A DNA stretch of 9,457 nucleotides from Bacillota bacterium (GTDB lineage Bacteria; Bacillota; Syntrophomonadia; Syntrophomonadales; Syntrophomonadaceae). Each line of letters begins with the position of its first letter. Position 1 is the first letter of the stretch. The position numbers and the translations under genes were made by a program. The DNA is taken from positions 1-9,457 of the forward strand of contig JAGFXV010000033.1 of the NCBI GenBank assembly GCA_017861475.1. Reading direction: 5' to 3'. A model generated the notes under the pieces. The model was not told where the DNA came from. It worked only from the letters and a program-made list of their open reading frames with translations, and did no database searches. Of the stretch, positions 6,722-9,457 are shown one piece after another.

Positions 6722-8122
6722 TTGAAACAATTAACCCCCAAAGAAATTGTTGAAGAGTTGGATAAACATATCATTGGCCAGAAAGAGGCCAAGAAAGCAG
6801 TTGCCATAGCTTTGCGCAACCGGTACCGGCGTAAGCAGCTGCCGGAAGAATTAAGTGAGGAGATCTACCCTAAAAATATTATTATGATAGGACCGACCGG
6901 GGTTGGAAAAACTGAGATTGCCAGACGATTGGCCAAGCTGGTCAAGGCACCTTTTATAAAGGTGGAAGCCAGCAAATTTACAGAGGTTGGCTATGTAGGC
7001 CGCGATGTCGATTCGATGATTCGCGACCTTTTGGAAACTGCAATCAGGATGGTCAAATCAGAAAAAATGGAGGAGGTGGAAGATAAAGGCCGCGTACTTG
7101 CTAATGAGAGGATTGTAGACTACATTCTGCCGATGCCGAGGAAGAAGAACAGGAGTTTTAAAAATCCTCTGGAAATGCTGCTGGGACAGAATCAGGAAAG
7201 CAACTACCATGATGATGAATTCGACCAGCACAGCAAGGAAATTGAGCAAAAACGGGCAATTATCAGCCAGAAGCTGGCGCGTATGGAATTGGAGCAGGAA
7301 ATTATAGAGATTGAGGTTGAAGAGAAAACCCCGTCCTTCATGGAAATCTTTTCCGGCTCCGGGGTCGAGGAAATGGGCATCAACATGCAGGAAGCCCTGG
7401 GCGGACTGATGCCAAAAAAGACCAAAAAGCGCAAAGTGACGGTGGAAGAGGCCAGAAAAATGTTAACCTTTGAAGAGGCACAGCGGTTGATCGATATGGA
7501 CGGAGTCAGTCGCGAGGCTATTAGACGTGTGGAAGAAGACGGCATCGTATTTTTAGATGAAATAGACAAGATTGCCAGTCAGGAGAATAACCATGGTCCG
7601 GATGTATCAAGGGGCGGGGTGCAACGTGATATTTTGCCGATTGTAGAAGGAGCCACTGTTGTGACCAAACACGGACCGGTAAAAACGGATCATATTTTAT
7701 TTATTGCGGCAGGTGCATTTCATGTTTGCAAGCCATCCGACCTTATACCAGAATTACAGGGAAGGTTTCCGATCAGGGTTGAATTGGAAAGCTTGCAAAA
7801 AGATGATTTACAAAGGATTCTGACCGAGCCGGACAATTCTTTGCTGAAACAATATAAAGCCCTGCTGTCTACAGAAGGACTGGAACTGGGATTTGCTGCC
7901 GAAGCGGTTGAATACATCGCGCAGACCGCTTATGAAGTGAATGCCAGAACGGAAAACATTGGGGCACGCAGATTACACACTATAATGGAGAAAGTATTGG
8001 AAGACCTGCTCTTTGAATCTGCATACATGCAGGGACAAAAGGTCACCATCGATCAAGAATATGTACAACAGCGGCTCAAAAAAATTGTGGAAAGTGATGA
8101 TCTGAGCAGATATATCCTTTAG
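6722..8122 (+). CDS. hslU: ATP-dependent protease ATPase subunit HslU (ClpY)
   Basis: HslU is the hexameric AAA+ unfoldase that pairs with HslV. It has 466 residues, matching Gram-positive ClpY. The N-terminal [16 protein letters not shown] is typical. Visible motifs are Walker A GPTGVGKT (57-64), the substrate-gripping pore loop GYVG (90-93), a charged intermediate (I) domain at about 110-240, Walker B IVFLDE (275-280), an arginine-finger region ELQGRFP (R348) and sensor 2 GARR (414-417). The C-terminus DDLSRYIL is the conserved tail that inserts into HslV. The start is TTG at 6722, seven bases after AAAAGGAG (6707-6714). The next internal Met is residue 55, which would remove the conserved N-terminus, so TTG is preferred. 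Its stop codon overlaps the codY ribosome binding site. The downstream gap is 12 bp. Confidence 0.97.
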   Translation: MKQLTPKEIVEELDKHIIGQKEAKKAVAIALRNRYRRKQLPEELSEEIYPKNIIMIGPTGVGKTEIARRLAKLVKAPFIKVEASKFTEVGYVGRDVDSMIRDLLETAIRMVKSEKMEEVEDKGRVLANERIVDYILPMPRKKNRSFKNPLEMLLGQNQESNYHDDEFDQHSKEIEQKRAIISQKLARMELEQEIIEIEVEEKTPSFMEIFSGSGVEEMGINMQEALGGLMPKKTKKRKVTVEEARKMLTFEEAQRLIDMDGVSREAIRRVEEDGIVFLDEIDKIASQENNHGPDVSRGGVQRDILPIVEGATVVTKHGPVKTDHILFIAAGAFHVCKPSDLIPELQGRFPIRVELESLQKDDLQRILTEPDNSLLKQYKALLSTEGLELGFAAEAVEYIAQTAYEVNARTENIGARRLHTIMEKVLEDLLFESAYMQGQKVTIDQEYVQQRLKKIVESDDLSRYIL

Positions 8123-8126
8123 GAGG
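8121..8126 (+). promoter_or_regulatory. codY ribosome binding site overlapping the hslU stop codon
   Basis: AGGAGG at 8121-8126 shares its first two bases with the hslU TAG (8120-8122) and lies eight bases before the codY TTG at 8135. The strong site supports the unusual start codon and suggests that codY translation is coupled to hslU. No separate promoter fits in the 12-bp gap, so any codY-specific promoter must lie inside hslU or further upstream. Confidence 0.75.
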
Positions 8127-8134
8127 TTGTTTAA

Positions 8135-8917
8135 TTGAAAAGTATTTTAGAAAAGTCCCGGGCTATCAATCGTATCTTAAAGAAAATTTCATCGAGTGCA
8201 GTAGATTTTCATGAAATGGCCGAGGTCCTGGCAGAGAATATGGAATGCAGTGCCATCGTTGTTGACCGCAAAGGCAACATTATGGGCTATTCATTGCTCG
8301 GCGAAGATCATTGTCTTGAACTCGAAAAACTCATTAAGGATCATAAACCGTTTCCGCCCAGTGTCAATCAGGAAATACTCAATATTTCTGAAACCAGAAG
8401 CAATATCACTTTTACCGATGCGCGTACCTGTATCTTCAATGTTGAAAACACTGAGTGTTCATGCTCCAGGCGTCTTTGGACAATTTGTCCCAACTTTGGC
8501 GGCGCAAGCCGGATTGGAACATTGATACTGACCAGAAGCAACGGTCAGGTCTTTACCGATGAAGACATAGTCCTGGCCGAATATGGTACCATTGTCGTAG
8601 CCAATGAAATAATGCGGATGCGTACCGAACGGATGGAAGAAGATGCTCGTAAAAAAGCTGCCGTTCAGATTGCACTGGCTACGCTTTCCTATTCAGAACG
8701 TGAAGCAATCGATAATATAATGGCTGAGCTGGATGGTACAGAAGGATTGCTCGTTGCCAGCCGCATTGCTGACAAAGTTGGCATCACCCGTTCAGTGATC
8801 GTCAGTGCTCTGCGCAAATTTGAAAGTGCCGGAGTGATAGAAGCCAGATCCCTCGGCATGAAAGGTACCCATATAAAGGTGCTGAACGATTACGTATTTG
8901 ATGAATTAAAAAAATAA
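8135..8917 (+). CDS. codY: GTP-sensing global transcriptional repressor CodY
   Basis: CodY is a Firmicutes DNA-binding regulator that represses amino-acid uptake, biosynthesis and other adaptive genes when branched-chain amino acids (and in many species GTP) are plentiful. It has 260 residues, the family length. The N-terminal GAF effector domain covers about residues 1-155; the FPP motif at 73-75 corresponds to the F71 ligand-pocket region of B. subtilis CodY. A linker helix follows (to about 180), then the winged helix-turn-helix with the highly conserved VASRIADKVGITRS (207-220) and SLGMKGTHIKVLN (239-251). Cysteines C38, C60, C99, C108, C110 and C118 lie in the effector domain. The start is TTG with AGGAGG eight bases upstream; the next Met (residue 29) would cut into the GAF domain. 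It is the last gene of the cluster and is followed by a terminator. No good CodY box was found near it. Confidence 0.96.
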   Translation: MKSILEKSRAINRILKKISSSAVDFHEMAEVLAENMECSAIVVDRKGNIMGYSLLGEDHCLELEKLIKDHKPFPPSVNQEILNISETRSNITFTDARTCIFNVENTECSCSRRLWTICPNFGGASRIGTLILTRSNGQVFTDEDIVLAEYGTIVVANEIMRMRTERMEEDARKKAAVQIALATLSYSEREAIDNIMAELDGTEGLLVASRIADKVGITRSVIVSALRKFESAGVIEARSLGMKGTHIKVLNDYVFDELKK

Positions 8918-8944
8918 TTATGCTTGCTGGAAATAGTATTTAAG

Positions 8945-8979
8945 AATAGACTAATCTTCAGGGTTAGTCTATTTTTTTC
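8945..8979 (+). terminator. Rho-independent terminator after codY
   Basis: AATAGACTAA (8945-8954) pairs perfectly with TTAGTCTATT (8964-8973). The pairing can extend inward by three pairs, two of them G-U, leaving a 3-base loop. The right arm runs into a T-tract (8972-8978). It begins 27 bp after the codY stop. The stem is AT-rich, so efficiency may be moderate. It separates the cluster from the cheY unit. Confidence 0.85.
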
Positions 8980-9125
8980 TGGGTATTTATGTGAGATAAA
9001 GTCAGCAGCAGGAAATGATTACATATGATAGAATTATATTCAGATGCAGAAAATATTCAAATCCATAATAGTATTTGGTTATTACTGTTTAAATAATCAT
9101 CAAGCTGGAAAATAGGAGGTTCAAA

Positions 9126-9457
9126 ATGGGCAAAAGGGTATTGATTGTTGATGATGCAGATTTTATGAGGATGATGATCAAGGACATCCTGATAAAAAAT
9201 GGGTATGAGATTGCCGGTGAGGCTACCGATGGCAACAGTGCCTTGCAAAAATATAAGGAAATTAATCCGGATCTGGTTACAATGGATATCACCATGCCGG
9301 AAATGGATGGTGTAGACACTGTAAAAGCAATTATAGATTATGATCCGGATGCCAAAATCATAATGGTGAGCGCCATTGGCCAGCAAGCGATTGTAATAGA
9401 TGCGATTCAGGCAGGCGCGAAAGACTTTATCGTAAAACCCTTCTTGCCGGAAAGAGT
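9126..9457 (+). CDS. cheY: Chemotaxis response regulator CheY (3' end cut by window)
   Basis: CheY carries the phosphoryl signal from CheA to the flagellar motor switch. The frame runs from ATG at 9126 to the window end, showing 110 full codons of an expected length near 120. AGGAGGT (9114-9120) lies five bases upstream. The receiver-domain residues are all present: acidic pair D9-D10 (LIVDDA), phospho-acceptor D54 (TMDITMPEMDG), S82 (MVSAIGQQ) and K104 (IVKPF). The segments FMRMMIKDIL and AIQAGAKDFIVKPF closely resemble B. subtilis CheY, so this is a stand-alone chemotaxis CheY rather than a DNA-binding response regulator, although an output domain beyond the edge cannot be ruled out. The 146 bp of AT-rich DNA between the terminator and this gene presumably hold its promoter. 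I saw TATATT at 9035-9040 but no good -35 partner, and no clear motility-sigma site. Confidence 0.9.
   Translation, partial: MGKRVLIVDDADFMRMMIKDILIKNGYEIAGEATDGNSALQKYKEINPDLVTMDITMPEMDGVDTVKAIIDYDPDAKIIMVSAIGQQAIVIDAIQAGAKDFIVKPFLPER

Noticed and set aside
7068..7080. Internal GGAGGAGGTGG inside hslU, resembling a ribosome binding site
   Set aside because: No start codon lies at a usable distance, and the bases encode Glu-rich I-domain residues of HslU. No internal gene is supported.
8997..9023. Possible motility-sigma promoter (TAAA at 8997 followed by ATGATTA) for cheY
   Set aside because: The -10 element shares only a few bases with GCCGATAT at any allowed spacing.
9041..9055. CodY-box-like sequence (GCAGAAAATA) upstream of cheY
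   Set aside because: Only about 10 of 15 consensus positions match and the left half-site is absent.

Overview
The window is a co-directional chromosomal segment (all genes on the + strand, moderate G+C by eye) from a Gram-positive bacterium of the Firmicutes. It carries the cluster dprA - topA - trmFO - xerC - hslV - hslU - codY, the same order as smf-topA-gid-codV-clpQ-clpY-codY in Bacillus subtilis. CodY is a Firmicutes-specific regulator. Three features point to an anaerobic clostridial lineage (possibly Syntrophomonadaceae-like, which is inference) rather than a Bacillus: an HslV with an N-terminal Thr after a short propeptide, the cysteine-containing CodY effector domain, and the frequent TTG starts. 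A CheY gene at the right edge implies a motile, chemotactic cell.

Layout: (1) 2-460, the 3' end of an unrecognised gene. (2) 461-555, a spacer with a weak possible promoter and a perfect 7-bp inverted repeat that abuts the dprA ribosome binding site. (3) 556-8917, seven tightly packed genes with gaps of 4 to 91 bp and no convincing internal terminator, probably one operon or overlapping transcription units. (4) 8945-8979, a clear intrinsic terminator after codY. (5) 8980-9125, an AT-rich leader. (6) 9126-9457, a cheY gene cut by the window end.

The genes serve DNA and RNA maintenance and protein turnover: ssDNA handling for recombination/transformation (DprA), supercoil relaxation (TopA), folate-dependent tRNA m5U54 formation (TrmFO), chromosome dimer resolution (XerC), the two-part ATP-dependent HslUV protease, and the nutrient-sensing global repressor CodY. 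Their co-occurrence is conserved by descent and is not evidence of one shared pathway. xerC/hslV, hslU/codY and probably trmFO/xerC look translationally or transcriptionally coupled.

I found no phage, transposon, CRISPR, toxin-antitoxin or other accessory system, and nothing that makes a good case for a new biological system. The points most worth a second look are small: the partial 5' gene, TTG starts in four of seven complete genes, an inverted repeat at the dprA ribosome binding site, a cysteine cluster in CodY, and structured spacers upstream of xerC and hslU.
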